The notes under the pieces were generated by a model. The model had not been told where the DNA came from. It worked only from the letters and a program-made list of their open reading frames with translations, and did not search any database. Positions 53,528-63,383 of a DNA stretch of 64,000 nucleotides are shown here, piece after piece; the stretch's first letter is position 1, and every line of letters begins with the position of its first letter. The position numbers and the translations under genes are program-made. Location: positions 1-64,000 of the forward strand of contig NZ_JACYHA010000011.1 of assembly GCF_014837155.1 (NCBI RefSeq). Direction: 5' to 3'. The DNA is from Litchfieldia stipae. GTDB lineage: Bacteria > Bacillota > Bacilli > Bacillales > Bacillaceae_L.

Positions 53528-55948
53528 ATGGCGGATAATTTTGGATTAAAAATAGGTGTCGAGGGTGAGCGAGAATTTAAGAAGGCACTCTCCGAAATCA
53601 ATCAATCATTTAAGGTACTAGGTAGTGAAATGGCCCTTGTAACCAGTCAATTTGATAAAAACGATAAATCCATTCAATCGATCACGGCTCGAAATGCCGT
53701 TTTAAATAAAGAAATTGACGCACAGAAAGAAAAGATTTCTACCCTTAAGGCTGCCCTTGATAATGCCTCCTCCTCTTTCGGTGAAAATGACCGTCGTACC
53801 CAAAACTGGCAGATACAATTAAACAGGGCTCAGGCAGAACTGAACCTTATGGAACGTGAACTTGAGGAGTCTACAATTGAAGCGGATAATCTCGGTGAAG
53901 AGTTAGAGGATTCCGGTAAAAGTGCAGAGGATGCTGGTGGCAGGTTTGAAAAGCTTGGCGGTGTACTCAAGGGTATTGGTGTGGCGATGGGTGCGGTTGC
54001 CGTTGCCGCTGGTGCCGCGGCTATTAAGTTAGGTAAAGAGGTAGTTACTCAGTTCGGAGAATTAGAACAAAACCTAGGTGGATCGGAGGCGGTTTTTGGA
54101 GCATATGCTGCATCGATTCAGAAAACTGGTGAGGAAGCCTATAAAAATCTAGGTGTTTCCCAAAGTGAGTACCTAGCAACTGCCAACAAAATGGGCGCGT
54201 TATTCCAAGGTTCTGGTATACAGCAACAGAGGAGTCTTGAGCTAACTGAAAAGGCCATGCAACGTGCGGCAGACATGGCATCTGTTATGGGTATTGATAT
54301 GTCCTCGGCATTGGAGGCAGTCACTGGGGCGGCAAAGGGTAACTTTGATATGATGGATAACTTAGGTGTTGCGATGAACGCTACAAACATCGAAGCCTAT
54401 GCTCTCGCAAAGGGTCTGGATTTCACTTGGAATACTGCAACACAAGCGGAAAAAGCCGAAGTAGCAATGCAAATGTTCTTTGAGAACACAGAGCAGTATG
54501 CAGGTAACTTTGCAAAAGAATCAACCGAGACAATCTCCGGTTCTATTGGGTTACTACAGGCCGCACTTGGTTCATTTACAGCTGGACTCGGTAATGCCAA
54601 TGCTGATATGACGAATCTGACTGAGAATCTTGTTGATGCTTTCGAGGCGGTTGTCACTAATATTGTACCGGTTTTAGAAAATATCGTAGCCGCCTTGCCA
54701 ACAGCGACAGGCGCAATATTAGCGGCGGTTGCAGACTTGCTACCAATGCTTCTTGAATTGGTTACAAATATATTCGCGCAAGTACTGGAAACAATTTTGA
54801 GCCTTTTACCCGAACTTATTCCAGCGACGGTAAGTGCTCTAATGACGATTGTCGGTGCATTAATTGATAACCTTCCACTGCTAATAAATGCAGCAATTGA
54901 ATTAGTAACAGCACTTGTGGAGGGAATCGGCATAGCGTTACCACAACTCATCCCTGCGGCAGTTTCTGCAGTTATGCAGATTGTCCAAGGATTGATGGAT
55001 AACCTACCACTCATTTTGGATGCCGCTTTGCAGTTGATTATAGGATTAGCACAGGGATTGGTAGAGGCAATACCTCAGCTTATTTCTGCCTTACCGGTCA
55101 TCATCAAAGCAATAGTGGATTTTATCATTGCATCTATTCCACAGATTATTGATGCGGGTATTCAATTATTGACCTCACTGGTCACAGCTTTGCCTACCAT
55201 TATTACAGCAGTTGTGGAAGCAATTCCGCAAATTATCGATAGTATCATCAGTGCTGTTATAGGGTCGATTCCTTTGATTATTGATGCAGGTATCCGGCTT
55301 CTAATATCACTCATACAGGCATTGCCACAGATTATAACTACTGTTGTAGGTGCTATTCCCAAGATTGTTAGCTCGCTGGTCAATGCCATTATTGGTAACA
55401 TCGATAAGATTATCTTAGCGGGTGTACAACTGTTTGTGGCACTGATTGCAAATCTGCCAAGGATAATCGTGGAGATCGTAAAAGCCGTACCGCAGATTAT
55501 CTCTGGACTGGTTAGGGCCTTTACTGGCTATATCGGTCAAATGGCACAAGTGGGCGGCAATTTGATTAAAGGGTTGTGGAAGGGTATATCAGACGCAGGT
55601 GCATGGTTATGGGGTAAAATATCCGGGTTTTTCGGAAATGTTGTATCGAGGATAAAAGACTTTTTCGGTATCCGCTCCCCTTCAACTCTATTTGCTGGAA
55701 TTGGCCACAACATGGGTGAAGGTATCGGTGTAGGTTTTGAGGATGCAATGACAGCAGTTTCAAGGGATATGCAAAATGCAGTACCAACTAGCTTTGATTT
55801 TAATTACAGAGGTGTATCTGGGCAAGGGAATGCTACAGGTGCAAGTATTACTCAAAATATTTCAGTTGTGACACCTAAGGCTCTATCAGAAAAAGAACTA
55901 GCACGGGAGTTTAAGAACCTATCCCGTAAACTGGCACTGGAATTGTAA
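53528..55948 (+). CDS. Tail tape measure protein
   Basis: 806-residue tape measure protein that sets tail length and leaves at DNA ejection. A coiled-coil N-terminal region (residues 10-140) is followed by a Gly/Ala-rich segment and a phage tail tape measure core (VTQFGELEQNLGGSEAVFGA). A long region of hydrophobic repeats (about residues 375-680) alternates patterns like LIDNLPLLINAAIELVTALV and AIPQIIDSIISAVIG. The C-terminus has FFGIRSPSTLFAGIGHNMGE. Start has AGGAGGTGAAGGG. Confidence 0.92.
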   Translation: MADNFGLKIGVEGEREFKKALSEINQSFKVLGSEMALVTSQFDKNDKSIQSITARNAVLNKEIDAQKEKISTLKAALDNASSSFGENDRRTQNWQIQLNRAQAELNLMERELEESTIEADNLGEELEDSGKSAEDAGGRFEKLGGVLKGIGVAMGAVAVAAGAAAIKLGKEVVTQFGELEQNLGGSEAVFGAYAASIQKTGEEAYKNLGVSQSEYLATANKMGALFQGSGIQQQRSLELTEKAMQRAADMASVMGIDMSSALEAVTGAAKGNFDMMDNLGVAMNATNIEAYALAKGLDFTWNTATQAEKAEVAMQMFFENTEQYAGNFAKESTETISGSIGLLQAALGSFTAGLGNANADMTNLTENLVDAFEAVVTNIVPVLENIVAALPTATGAILAAVADLLPMLLELVTNIFAQVLETILSLLPELIPATVSALMTIVGALIDNLPLLINAAIELVTALVEGIGIALPQLIPAAVSAVMQIVQGLMDNLPLILDAALQLIIGLAQGLVEAIPQLISALPVIIKAIVDFIIASIPQIIDAGIQLLTSLVTALPTIITAVVEAIPQIIDSIISAVIGSIPLIIDAGIRLLISLIQALPQIITTVVGAIPKIVSSLVNAIIGNIDKIILAGVQLFVALIANLPRIIVEIVKAVPQIISGLVRAFTGYIGQMAQVGGNLIKGLWKGISDAGAWLWGKISGFFGNVVSRIKDFFGIRSPSTLFAGIGHNMGEGIGVGFEDAMTAVSRDMQNAVPTSFDFNYRGVSGQGNATGASITQNISVVTPKALSEKELAREFKNLSRKLALEL

Positions 55949-55961
55949 GGGAGGTACGGCA

Positions 55962-56813
55962 ATGGAACTAACATATACAAATAGAGATGGAGAGAGCATT
56001 ACGCTTAAGCAAAGCCGACCGTACTTTCTTACGAAGGTAGACGGCACTGGCAATATGCGTCAAACCGTCAACACTTTCAAGGCGCCAGATCAGGATGGCG
56101 CTTTTTATATTTCCTCCACGTTAGATATGCGAAACATAACGATTGAAGGTACGGTTGTTGCTGATACTCCCGATGAAGCCTTTAAAAGGAGACAACGATT
56201 CCTTAAAATATTCAGCCCAAAGCTACTAGGGACCCTTCAATACCGTGACCGACAGATATCCTGCGTGGTGGAGGAGGCAGGTTTTAGTGTTTCTAATCGG
56301 CAACGAATACCAAACTTCTTTGTCAGTCTACTCTGCCCATCCCCTTTCTTCGAGACATTAAATGAGGTGCGAGAGGAACTGGCATCATGGATACCGCTAT
56401 TTGAGTTTGAATTAGAAATCCCAATGAGCGGGATGGAGTTTGGAATGCGTCAGCCTAGCCAAATCATTACGGTGGAAAATATCGGGGATGTATCTTGCGG
56501 ATGTGAGATTGTGTTCCGAGCTTTAGGTACTGTGTCGAACCCTGAACTCTTAAAGATAGACACTGGTGAATACATTCGGCTTCTTACGACAATGGATGCC
56601 GGAGACGAGCTGCGTGTATATACTCATTTCGCCAGAAAGCGTGTAGTAAAAGTGGAGGGTTCTTCGATTACAAATGCTTTTTCGTTATTAGATACCACTT
56701 CGGCGTTCTTTCAACTTTCCGCTGGTCTTAACACACTGCGCTACGATGCTTCAGTCAATATGGAACTGTTAGAGGTTAGTATTTACTTTCGTCCACAGTT
56801 TCTGGGGGTGTGA
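55962..56813 (+). CDS. Distal tail protein (Dit)
   Basis: 283-residue siphovirus distal tail protein forming the hub between tail tube and baseplate. N-terminal ring domain (ITLKQSRPYFLTKVDGTGNM, AFKRRQRFLKIFSPKLLGTL) and a C-terminal galectin-like half (IITVENIGDVSCGCEIVFRA). Start with AAGGGAGGTACGGCA. Confidence 0.88.
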   Translation: MELTYTNRDGESITLKQSRPYFLTKVDGTGNMRQTVNTFKAPDQDGAFYISSTLDMRNITIEGTVVADTPDEAFKRRQRFLKIFSPKLLGTLQYRDRQISCVVEEAGFSVSNRQRIPNFFVSLLCPSPFFETLNEVREELASWIPLFEFELEIPMSGMEFGMRQPSQIITVENIGDVSCGCEIVFRALGTVSNPELLKIDTGEYIRLLTTMDAGDELRVYTHFARKRVVKVEGSSITNAFSLLDTTSAFFQLSAGLNTLRYDASVNMELLEVSIYFRPQFLGV

Positions 56814-56815
56814 GT

Positions 56816-58753
56816 ATGGAACTATATATCTTTAATACAAATCGGGAGCTTGTGGGAATTGTGGAATCTTTCGAGTACTTGCGCTGGACGAGGCGCTATT
56901 CCCAGTGTGGCTCATTTGAATTAAAAGCGATTGCAACTCCGGAGAATACAGAACTCTTAAAGGAAGGGAATATCATCTGGAAAAATGATGATGAGGAAGC
57001 CGGGATCATTGAGCATCTGGAACTTTCTCAAACCGAGCATGAAATTATTACTGCAAGTGGTCGCTTTGCAACTTCCTTCCTTTCCCGCCGCATTGTATGG
57101 CAAACGGAGAAACTCTCTGGTGACATTTCTGTATGTGTAGAGCAGCTGATAAATAATAATCTTATCAATCCTTCTGATACAGCAAGGAAGATATCAAATA
57201 TATCTTTTTCTGCTCCAAACTTAAATGCTCCCATCAGCACACAGGTATCGTATCGAAATTTGATGGAGGCTGTGACAGGACTATGTGTTGCTTCAGATAT
57301 TGGCATTAAGACCGTGTTCACTCCTGCGACGGGTCTTTTTACCGTATCGTTGTATAGAGGAACGGAATCACAAGCAGTATTTTCTAAGGAATATGAAAAC
57401 CTTACAGAACAGATTTATACAATAAGTGCTGGAGATTATGCCAACACAGCTCTTGTTGCTGGCGAAGGAGAAGGTGAAGACAGAACTTTTGTTGCAATTA
57501 CAAGTGGCTCTGGTGAGACAAGGCACGAAATTTTCGTGGATGCTAAGGACTTGCGGGCAGAAGACTTTGGTTCAGAATACATTGATACACTAATCTTTCG
57601 AGGTCAAAGTAAGCTGAGTGAGCAAGCCATACGCTATTCATTTGATACATCTATCAATCCACACGGCAATTTAACATATAAAGTAGACTTCGATCTTGGG
57701 CAGACTGTCAAAGTCATTTCCAAAGCCTGGGGTGTATCCATGACGACGCGCATCACCGAAGTCGAAGAAACCTATGACGCAGATGGACAGAGCATCAGCG
57801 TAGTGTTCGGAAAAGCGGAGTTGACAATCGCCCAAAAAGTCCGCTCTGAGTTAAGTGAGGTAAAAACAGCAATATCCGCTCCAACTGGCATATCTGAAAT
57901 TGCACAGGCTTTAGGAGCCGTGGAGGATACGCTAGTAACAGTTGAGGAAACCTTAGGCGACTTGACGGAGGTAGATTCAGAGATTCAAGGAGACAACGTT
58001 GCATCTACTATTAACAATCTATATGGAAAATTACCTGCACTGGAGATTAATGTGGGTGGAGGTACTATATCGATTGGCCAATATGCGTTGTACCATATGA
58101 ACCCTGGAGATGCCTTTTATTTCACTTCATGGAGCGGAAATAAGTTTAGTGACCAGCCAAGTGACGATGGGCATGTCTTTTTGATAAAACATAACGGTGA
58201 CGATACGGGAAATGGCTATCAGCGGGCAATGGGTTTCTTCATTTCTCGCAATACCATGACATTCTATGTGATTTCCGTTTTCGTATTTGATAATCCTTCT
58301 GGTCAAGCAAACTGGCTTAATATCAATAACGAACCTGTAACTACTGCAAGAATTGCAAACGGAGCAGTTACAGGTTTAAAAATTGCAGACCGTACAATTA
58401 CTGCTACTAAACTGGCTTCTTCCTTTAGCGATTATTCAACTACAGAACAAAACACAGGGCGACTATGGATAGATGGCAAGACGATTTATCGTAAACAGAT
58501 AAATCTCGGTTCCCTTACAGATACAACACCAAAACATGTACCTCATGGTATAGCAAACCTCAGTACTGTTGTCAGTTTATCCGGCTTTGTCACGAACGGA
58601 AGTGTTTTCTTGCCACTGCCCCTTGCTCGGTATAACAACTTTGAATCGCAAATTGGTCTCTTCGCAAATAAGACCGACATTGTAGTCGAACCAGGCAATG
58701 ATAGAACCGCGTATACAGGCTATGTAGTAATAGAGTATACAAAAACGATATAG
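56816..58753 (+). CDS. Gp37-like tail-associated protein with fibre-like C-terminus
   Basis: 645-residue protein. Residues 1-345 match siphovirus ReqiPepy6 Gp37-like tail hub proteins (LVGIVESFEYLRWTRRYSQC, FELKAI, YKVDFDLGQTVKVISKAWGV). A linker with a coiled coil (about 345-390) leads to a fibre-like C-terminus (ARIANGAVTGLKIADRTITA; TKLASSFSDYSTTEQNTGRL), probably for host contact. The ATG at 56816 follows GGGGGTGTGAGT; a GTG at 56810 overlapping the Dit stop is the alternative. Confidence 0.82.
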   Translation: MELYIFNTNRELVGIVESFEYLRWTRRYSQCGSFELKAIATPENTELLKEGNIIWKNDDEEAGIIEHLELSQTEHEIITASGRFATSFLSRRIVWQTEKLSGDISVCVEQLINNNLINPSDTARKISNISFSAPNLNAPISTQVSYRNLMEAVTGLCVASDIGIKTVFTPATGLFTVSLYRGTESQAVFSKEYENLTEQIYTISAGDYANTALVAGEGEGEDRTFVAITSGSGETRHEIFVDAKDLRAEDFGSEYIDTLIFRGQSKLSEQAIRYSFDTSINPHGNLTYKVDFDLGQTVKVISKAWGVSMTTRITEVEETYDADGQSISVVFGKAELTIAQKVRSELSEVKTAISAPTGISEIAQALGAVEDTLVTVEETLGDLTEVDSEIQGDNVASTINNLYGKLPALEINVGGGTISIGQYALYHMNPGDAFYFTSWSGNKFSDQPSDDGHVFLIKHNGDDTGNGYQRAMGFFISRNTMTFYVISVFVFDNPSGQANWLNINNEPVTTARIANGAVTGLKIADRTITATKLASSFSDYSTTEQNTGRLWIDGKTIYRKQINLGSLTDTTPKHVPHGIANLSTVVSLSGFVTNGSVFLPLPLARYNNFESQIGLFANKTDIVVEPGNDRTAYTGYVVIEYTKTI

Positions 58754-58768
58754 AAGGAGGAGTGATTA

Positions 58769-59272
58769 ATGGAGAAAAGTGGATTTTTCAATTCATCCGA
58801 TGGGGATAGAGTCTATGATGCAACGGACTTCGCTGCATACTTTGGAAGCCTTGTCTCGAATGGTGTGTTTTATGCGACACCAACAAACTTACTGGTATCT
58901 CCTGGGATTGGATTAGCAGTAACCATAGCACCGGGCAGTGCATGGATTAATGGTTATAGATATGAAAATACGGATGTTTTAAATAAACCCCTTGCTACAG
59001 CAGATGGGAGCAATCCTCGCATAGACAGGGTTGTGGTTCGTTTAAGTCAAATTACGAGAAGCATTCAGCTCGCCATTGTTACTGGTACTCCAACGGCATC
59101 GCCCATAGCTCCGGAGTTGACAAGAACAAGCGATGTCTATGAACTAGGTATTGCTGATGTTCTAGTACCTTCAGCTGCTACATCGATTTCAGCAAATAAC
59201 ATTATTGATACTCGGTTGAATACTAGTCTTTGCGGGTTGGTAAACTCGCTAGTTTCTGCGGTTTATGAATAG
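58769..59272 (+). CDS. Phage structural (baseplate/fibre) protein
   Basis: 167-residue protein, MEKSGFFNSSDGDRVYDATD then FAAYFGSLVSNGVFYATPTN and GLAVTIAPGSAWINGYRYEN, typical of phage baseplate or fibre-base proteins in Firmicutes siphoviruses. Probably beta-structured and trimeric. Start follows GAAGGAGGAGTGATTA. Confidence 0.78.
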   Translation: MEKSGFFNSSDGDRVYDATDFAAYFGSLVSNGVFYATPTNLLVSPGIGLAVTIAPGSAWINGYRYENTDVLNKPLATADGSNPRIDRVVVRLSQITRSIQLAIVTGTPTASPIAPELTRTSDVYELGIADVLVPSAATSISANNIIDTRLNTSLCGLVNSLVSAVYE

Positions 59273-59285
59273 GAGGTGAATATAA

Positions 59286-61640
59286 GTGGCGGATATTAAC
59301 GGCATCACTCTGCAGGCGGGTTCCAGCCCGACCGTTTATTACACGATTACTTATACTAAAAGCCGACCTAATAATAGCCAGATGACATACAACTTTACCA
59401 TATCCGCTGCATTGGGTTCTTCAGGTTCCTTCATCCATAATGGTTATGCATTGCTTTGTACAATGACTGTAAATGGATCTTCTTCGCAGGTGCGAATCAA
59501 AGCGGCGGACGGGGATAACTGGGATGGAACTACACCAAGACTCAGGTATGTTTCGGTGACCTGTGCTTCTACTACAGGTAATGCAACCCAGCCAGTCACA
59601 TTCAAAGTGGTATCTGATGGGCGATTGCCATTATCCTCTGGTGTAATTACCAATTCGAGTTATACAGTATTAAGCTCTCCATTGCTTACTACAGCATGTG
59701 GAGCACCGACATCTTGTACGGTTTCCCCGACACTTGCGGAAGGGGATGTGACTCTTTCTTGGAGTGGTGCTTCTGGGGGCATCAATAATACAATCTCTAG
59801 TTATGAGATTCAATATAGTGATTCTGCCGATAACATCACATGGGGAGCATGGACTGCTCTGACAACTGTGACCACCACAGCATCAAGTGGCAGTGTATCA
59901 GTAGCACCGCCCTCAACGCGAGGTAATTACCGAAGATTTCGTGTACGAACCCGTGGTACAGCAGGAGCTAGTTATTACTCTAGCTGGAAAGTATCCACAA
60001 ACAGCGTCCGCAGGAATACGGTACCAAAGCCAGCAACGACTGCTGTTGCCTCCCCTGCGGCATATAGTAATGAGACTATCACGCTTACTTGGAGCGGAGC
60101 GTCTAGCGGTACCAGTCCAATTAAGGGGTATCAAATTGCCAGTCGCACATCCACGGATAACAGCACATGGAGTGCGTGGAATGTGTTGACCATGTTGACA
60201 TTGGCAGCAAGCGGTGGTAGCTATAATCCAATTGTATCGAGGACCCCAGGAACATATACACAATTTGGTATTTGGACAATTGACACATTTGATGTTTACT
60301 CAATAGAGAAAATCAGTAATAGCATTTATTGCAACATCACTGCCTGTGCAGCACCGACTGCCTGCACGGTAAGTGCAACATTATCTGAAGGAAACGTTAC
60401 TCTTTCGTGGAGTGGAGCAGCTGGTGGCGCAGGTAATCCCATCACTTCCTACGAAATACAATATAGTGATTCGCCAGATAATAGCAATTGGGGTGCTTGG
60501 TTGGCATTGGCGATAGTCAATACTTCTGCAACAAGCAGTATTTTAAATGTCAGTCCACCTGCTACACGTGGTCATTATCGTCGTTTCCGAATAAGAACTC
60601 GTGGTACGGCTGGAGAGGATTTTTACTCAGACTGGACTATATCCAGCAATACTGTACGTAAAAATATACTACCCATACCGCCGACTACTTTTGCCGCAAC
60701 CCCTCCTATATATGAAGCTAACACAATAAATCTTTCATGGAGCGGAACGGTACCAGGAACCAGTGCGATTAAGCAGTATGTCATACAACAGGCTACATCG
60801 GCAGATGGTGTGAATTGGTCGGCATACGAAGCACTGACGACGAGTATTTCAAGCAGTACTTCAGGTAGCCTTCAGGTAAATGCCTCACAGATAGCTGGTC
60901 GGTATACCCGTTATCGAATAAGTGTTACAGATGCACTTGATGCTGTTTCTGCCTTTGTAGTTAGCAACACTGTAAAGAAAAACAGCCCACCAGCAGCACC
61001 AATAGTGAACTGTCCATTGTCTGGAAATTTTACTTATAACACCACGCCACGTTTTATGATCACAACAGGTATCGAACCAGATGGGCAATCACAAATAGTA
61101 GAGGTAAAGATCGACTCTGGCCCATGGGAAAACAGCGTAGACAATCCTGAGAGGTTTTCCATAAGCGGCTACCTTGGTAATGGGGTCAGGACCGTTTACC
61201 AAGCTGAACCGCTTTCAGTAGGAAGCCATACAGTTACTTTTCGTTGTCTTGACAGTGATATCGAATCGGCAAGCACAGAAGTTGTTCGTACCTTCACGAT
61301 TTTAGCATTACCTTTTGAAATCATCACTGCTAATGTAACACACGTAAAGGCAGCGCATATTCAGACGCTTCGAACTGCTATAAACAGGGTGCGTAGCTAT
61401 TACAATCTGTCCCCTGCAACTTGGAAAGAGGAGATTATCTCAGGAAAGACCACTGTTAAGAATTGGCCATTTCATATCGTTGAAATACGCAAAGCAATTG
61501 ATGCGATTATTTTGATGATTAGTAGTTTTGATTCTTCCCAGGCATTCGATATACCACCTGTCACATGGTTGCCTATCGGTTCAGGACGACCCAAGGCAGA
61601 TGTAATGCAACAAATTTATGACCTAATAAAAATCATGTAA
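59286..61640 (+). CDS. Tail fibre with fibronectin-III-like repeats
   Basis: 784-residue Ser/Thr-rich fibre. After an N-terminal beta domain (residues 1-135) come four or more FN3-like repeats of about 100 residues with the signature LSEGNVTLSWSGAAGG and SYEIQYSDSxDNxxWGAW. Some pairs are nearly identical (residues 136-250 and 350-460). A C-terminal helical domain (about 675-784: AAHIQTLRTAINRVRSYYNL) ends the protein. It probably binds the cell surface. GTG start at 59286 with AGGAGGTGAATATAA. Confidence 0.82.
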   Translation: MADINGITLQAGSSPTVYYTITYTKSRPNNSQMTYNFTISAALGSSGSFIHNGYALLCTMTVNGSSSQVRIKAADGDNWDGTTPRLRYVSVTCASTTGNATQPVTFKVVSDGRLPLSSGVITNSSYTVLSSPLLTTACGAPTSCTVSPTLAEGDVTLSWSGASGGINNTISSYEIQYSDSADNITWGAWTALTTVTTTASSGSVSVAPPSTRGNYRRFRVRTRGTAGASYYSSWKVSTNSVRRNTVPKPATTAVASPAAYSNETITLTWSGASSGTSPIKGYQIASRTSTDNSTWSAWNVLTMLTLAASGGSYNPIVSRTPGTYTQFGIWTIDTFDVYSIEKISNSIYCNITACAAPTACTVSATLSEGNVTLSWSGAAGGAGNPITSYEIQYSDSPDNSNWGAWLALAIVNTSATSSILNVSPPATRGHYRRFRIRTRGTAGEDFYSDWTISSNTVRKNILPIPPTTFAATPPIYEANTINLSWSGTVPGTSAIKQYVIQQATSADGVNWSAYEALTTSISSSTSGSLQVNASQIAGRYTRYRISVTDALDAVSAFVVSNTVKKNSPPAAPIVNCPLSGNFTYNTTPRFMITTGIEPDGQSQIVEVKIDSGPWENSVDNPERFSISGYLGNGVRTVYQAEPLSVGSHTVTFRCLDSDIESASTEVVRTFTILALPFEIITANVTHVKAAHIQTLRTAINRVRSYYNLSPATWKEEIISGKTTVKNWPFHIVEIRKAIDAIILMISSFDSSQAFDIPPVTWLPIGSGRPKADVMQQIYDLIKIM

Positions 61641-61650
61641 AGGTAACATT

Positions 61651-61684
61651 CAGCGCTCTTGTAATTTGCAGGGGCGCTTTTCTA
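61651..61684 (+). terminator. Intrinsic terminator after fibre gene
   Basis: CAGCGCTC with GGGGCGCTT around an 11-base loop, followed by TTTTC. Confidence 0.65.
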
Positions 61685-61714
61685 TATGGAAATACACGAA
61701 TGGAGGTGTCTTTA

Positions 61715-62155
61715 ATGAAAGAGATTTGGAATTGGATACAACTGGCTATTGCCACAGTCGGTGGATTTCTTGGGTGGTTTTTCGGCGGTTATGATGGATT
61801 TCTTTATGCATTGGTAGCCTTTATAGTCATCGATTATGTGACAGGAGTGCTCTGTGCCATTATAGATAAAAAATTGTGTAGTGAAATAGGTGCCAAGGGA
61901 ATTTTCAAAAAGGTACTCATCTTTGCAATGGTGGGTATCGCTCATATTAGCGATACACAAATTTTAGGTAGTATCGGAGATAATAGTGGAGCCTTACGCA
62001 CAGCAGTAATCTTTTTCTATCTAAGTAATGAAGGGATATCCATTTTGGAGAACGCTGGTCATATTGGACTGCCCATCCCAGAAAAATTAAAATCGGTTCT
62101 TCGGCAACTACATGGACGTGATGAAGAGCCACGTAAGCCAGGTGATGGAGTATGA
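61715..62155 (+). CDS. Phage holin (TcdE/toxin-secretion family)
   Basis: 146-residue holin of the TcdE/phage_holin_4 family: ATVGGFLGWFFGGYDGFLYA, IVIDYVTGVLCAI, and FFYLSNEGISILENAGHIGL are diagnostic. Three hydrophobic segments. It permeabilises the membrane to release the amidase. The ATG at 61715 follows TGGAGGTGTCTTTA. Confidence 0.92.
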   Translation: MKEIWNWIQLAIATVGGFLGWFFGGYDGFLYALVAFIVIDYVTGVLCAIIDKKLCSEIGAKGIFKKVLIFAMVGIAHISDTQILGSIGDNSGALRTAVIFFYLSNEGISILENAGHIGLPIPEKLKSVLRQLHGRDEEPRKPGDGV

Positions 62156-62188
62156 TTGGCTCAGAATGTCTAATTAGAGGTGATTATA

Positions 62189-62890
62189 ATGAATTTACGT
62201 AAACTAATACTTACAAAAAACGCTTGTTACAAGGCAGGCAAAACAATAAAACCGAAGGGTATAATGATTCACTCAACAGGGGCTAACAACCCGTGGTTGA
62301 AGAGATATGTTGGTCCAGATGACGGTTTGCTCGGAAAGAACAAATACAACAATCATTGGAATCAGGATAAACCCGGAGGTCGTCAAGTTTGTGTCCATGC
62401 TTTTATTGGTAAGTTAGCAGATGGCTCCATTGCCACCTATCAAACATTGCCTTGGAATCATCGTGGTTGGCATGCTGGAGGAGATGCGAATAACACGCAT
62501 ATAGGATTTGAAATTTGCGAGGACGGTCTAACCGATGCCTCGTATTTTTCTGCTGTTTATAAGGAAGCAGTAGAGCTTTGTGTACATCTTTGCAAACTCT
62601 ATGGACTAAGTGAGAAGGATATCATCTGTCATAGTGAAGGCTATAAGCAAGGTTTAGCCAGTAACCATGCGGATGTTATGCACTGGTTTCCTAAGCATGG
62701 CAAGACCATGGATACCTTTAGAGCAGATGTTAAGAAACTTCTAAGCGAAGAAGAAAAATCAGCAGAACCAGCGAAAAAGAAATACTATCGTGTACAAATA
62801 GGTGCATACACTGTCAAAGCAAATGCTGAGGCACAGCTTGCAAAAGCTAAAAAGGCAGGATTTACGGATGCATTTATTAAGTATGATTAA
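62189..62890 (+). CDS. N-acetylmuramoyl-L-alanine amidase endolysin with SPOR domain
   Basis: 233-residue endolysin. The amidase_2/PGRP domain (residues 1-180) has the zinc ligands in IMIHSTGANNP, WHAGGDANNTHIGFEIC and NHADVMHWF. The C-terminal SPOR-like domain (about 198-233: YYRVQIGAYTVKANAEAQLA) binds peptidoglycan. It ends host-cell wall integrity at lysis. Start 62189 follows GAGGTGATTATA. Confidence 0.92.
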   Translation: MNLRKLILTKNACYKAGKTIKPKGIMIHSTGANNPWLKRYVGPDDGLLGKNKYNNHWNQDKPGGRQVCVHAFIGKLADGSIATYQTLPWNHRGWHAGGDANNTHIGFEICEDGLTDASYFSAVYKEAVELCVHLCKLYGLSEKDIICHSEGYKQGLASNHADVMHWFPKHGKTMDTFRADVKKLLSEEEKSAEPAKKKYYRVQIGAYTVKANAEAQLAKAKKAGFTDAFIKYD

Positions 62891-62969
62891 TCAAGGGGAG
62901 CGAGTTAATAGGCAATTATGCTTTAGCTTTACAGAGTTTCCCTAAAAAATATTAACTATTAGATGTATA

Positions 62970-63007
62970 TAGCCTGTGGGGGTTATTCCCTTGCAGGCTC
63001 TTTTTTT
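62970..63007 (+). terminator. Intrinsic terminator after lysis genes
   Basis: AGCCTGT (62971-62977) pairs with GCAGGCT (62993-62999), followed by a run of seven T. It closes the late operon. Confidence 0.85.
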
Positions 63008-63086
63008 ATGCTCTGATTTAATTTAATTTTTACAAATCCTCAACTTCGACCTGTTCCCGCGGCTATTAGGTAGGAGGTGATTCTAC

Positions 63087-63338
63087 ATGAATCAGCATGA
63101 GGATAAAAAAGTTATGAAGATCTCAGATGGGGTTATAGACAAAAGCACCGAATTAAAAAAAATGTCACAGGAGCAGCTACAGCGTGAGTTTGATTATATT
63201 CAAGCAGAGAAATTACTTAGAAAGATGCTTCAAAAAGGTTTAATAACGGAGGCAGAATTCAACAAGATAGATGTACTCAACCGCCAAACTTTCTCTCCTT
63301 TTTTAGCAGAGATAATGCCTGAATTCGTTGATATATAA
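63087..63338 (+). CDS. SHOCT-like small protein before the recombinase
   Basis: 83-residue helical protein. MSQEQLQREFDYIQAEKLLR and KMLQKGLITEAEFNKIDVLN are the SHOCT-type short C-terminal domain; the end reads FSPFLAEIMPE. It commonly precedes large serine recombinase genes in Firmicutes prophages and could be a recombination directionality factor, but that is inference. Start follows AGGAGGTGATTCTAC. Confidence 0.75.
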   Translation: MNQHEDKKVMKISDGVIDKSTELKKMSQEQLQREFDYIQAEKLLRKMLQKGLITEAEFNKIDVLNRQTFSPFLAEIMPEFVDI

Positions 63339-63383
63339 GGGCTTCAGAGGTAATATGTGACCTACCAAGAAGGAGGTGAGGCG